From UBA3700 sp964478025 (GTDB lineage Bacteria; Bacillota; Clostridia; Christensenellales; UBA3700): 21,358 nucleotides of DNA. Below, in pieces: positions 21,088-21,358 of the stretch. Both the position numbers and the translations under genes were made by a program. How positions within the stretch are numbered: the first letter of the stretch is position 1; each line of letters starts with the position of its first letter. Below the pieces are notes generated by a model that ran no database searches, was not told where the DNA came from, and saw nothing but the letters and a program-made list of their open reading frames with translations. The stretch covers positions 1-21,358 of the forward strand of contig CAYZGK010000022.1 of NCBI GenBank assembly GCA_964478025.1, read 5' to 3'.

Positions 21088-21119
21088 GGCTGTTGAATAG
21101 TATGGCTGTTTAATAGTAC
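21088..21119 (+). repeat. 16-bp tandem repeat in the tRNA leader
   Basis: GGCTGTTGAATAGTAT (21088-21103) is followed directly by GGCTGTTTAATAGTAC (21104-21119), 14 of 16 bases identical. It lies exactly between the predicted transcription start and tRNA-Ala. Confidence 0.8.
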
Positions 21120-21128
21120 CACAAACGT

Positions 21129-21205
21129 GGGCGATTAGCTCAGATGGCTAGAGCGCCTGCCTTGCAAGCAGGAGGTCATCGGTTCGATTCCGATATTGTC
21201 CACCA
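21129..21205 (+). tRNA. tRNA-Ala (anticodon UGC)
   Basis: A 77-base cloverleaf with CCA encoded. The acceptor stem GGGCGAT pairs with ATTGTCC over seven pairs, including the G3-U70 wobble that identifies alanine tRNA. The anticodon stem CCTGC/GCAGG encloses CTTGCAA, anticodon TGC. The T arm is ATCGG-TTCGATT-CCGAT; the discriminator is A. Confidence 0.97.
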
Positions 21206-21210
21206 TATAT

Positions 21211-21286
<76 letters not shown>

Positions 21287-21287
<1 letters not shown>

Positions 21288-21358
21288 GAAACGTAAGTTT
21301 CTTTTTGTACATTGACAACTGCATAGTAGAGAATATATTGAAAGATATATTTGAGCAT
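21287..21358 (+). other. Probable rRNA leader or spacer, cut by the window edge
   Basis: AGAAAC-GTAA-GTTTCT followed by a T-run (21287-21306) forms a small hairpin, perhaps a tRNA 3' processing signal or weak terminator. Then GTACATTGACAACTGCATAG (21307-21326) resembles the TTGAAAACTGCATA motif commonly found before 23S rRNA (and in rRNA leaders, as a boxA) in Firmicutes. The same bases can also be read as a promoter (TTGACA at 21312-21317, TATATT at 21334-21339, spacer 16). No rRNA is inside the window. Confidence 0.55.

Overview
The window looks like a chromosomal segment of a low-GC Firmicute (Bacillota), most likely a Clostridia-type organism. Supporting signs are the strong AT bias with AGA-rich codon use, strong AGGAGG ribosome binding sites, TTGACA/TATAAT-type promoters, the 138-residue Firmicutes form of S12, an L10-leader attenuator, AddAB (rather than RecBCD) recombination enzymes, a four-cysteine L33 and a DUF4250 gene. 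I cannot place it to genus. Almost everything is on the + strand; only a DUF4250 gene and a lipoprotein gene are on the - strand.

Layout. (1) 2-450: the 3' end of an unrecognised gene and its terminator. (2) 661-5367: the str operon rpsL-rpsG-fusA, then tuf with its own promoter, closed by a strong terminator. (3) 5372-6433: a free-standing short-chain dehydrogenase/reductase unit. (4) 6455-8804: rpmG (only 53 aa)-secE-nusG-rplK-rplA. (5) 8826-9981: rplJ-rplL under an L10-leader attenuator. rpoB and rpoC, which usually follow rplL and precede rpsL, are absent, and the two ribosomal blocks are in swapped order. (6) 9967-11208: a NifX/NifB-C-like metal-cluster-binding protein with a Cys-rich tail, a convergent 57-aa DUF4250 gene, and a zinc-ribbon two-helix membrane protein. 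(7) 11252-12712: rplI, and convergent to it an unrecognised lipoprotein, sharing a bidirectional terminator. (8) 12848-19775: addB-addA, the two-subunit helicase-nuclease, with a probably leaderless addB mRNA. (9) 19970-20944: corA. (10) 21054-end: a strong promoter, a 16-bp tandem repeat, tRNA-Ala(UGC), tRNA-Ile(GAU) and the start of what is probably an rRNA leader, cut by the window edge.

Most of the window supports translation and its coupling to transcription and secretion (S12, S7, EF-G, EF-Tu, L33, SecE, NusG, L11, L1, L10, L7/L12, L9, two tRNAs). AddAB handles double-strand break processing and CorA divalent cation uptake. The best leads are regulatory or structural rather than a new gene system: the rearranged ribosomal/RNA-polymerase cluster, the leaderless addB with no Walker A motif in AddB, several leader hairpins in the ribosomal operons, and the tRNA-led rRNA unit. 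I did not find a defence island, CRISPR array, prophage or transposon.
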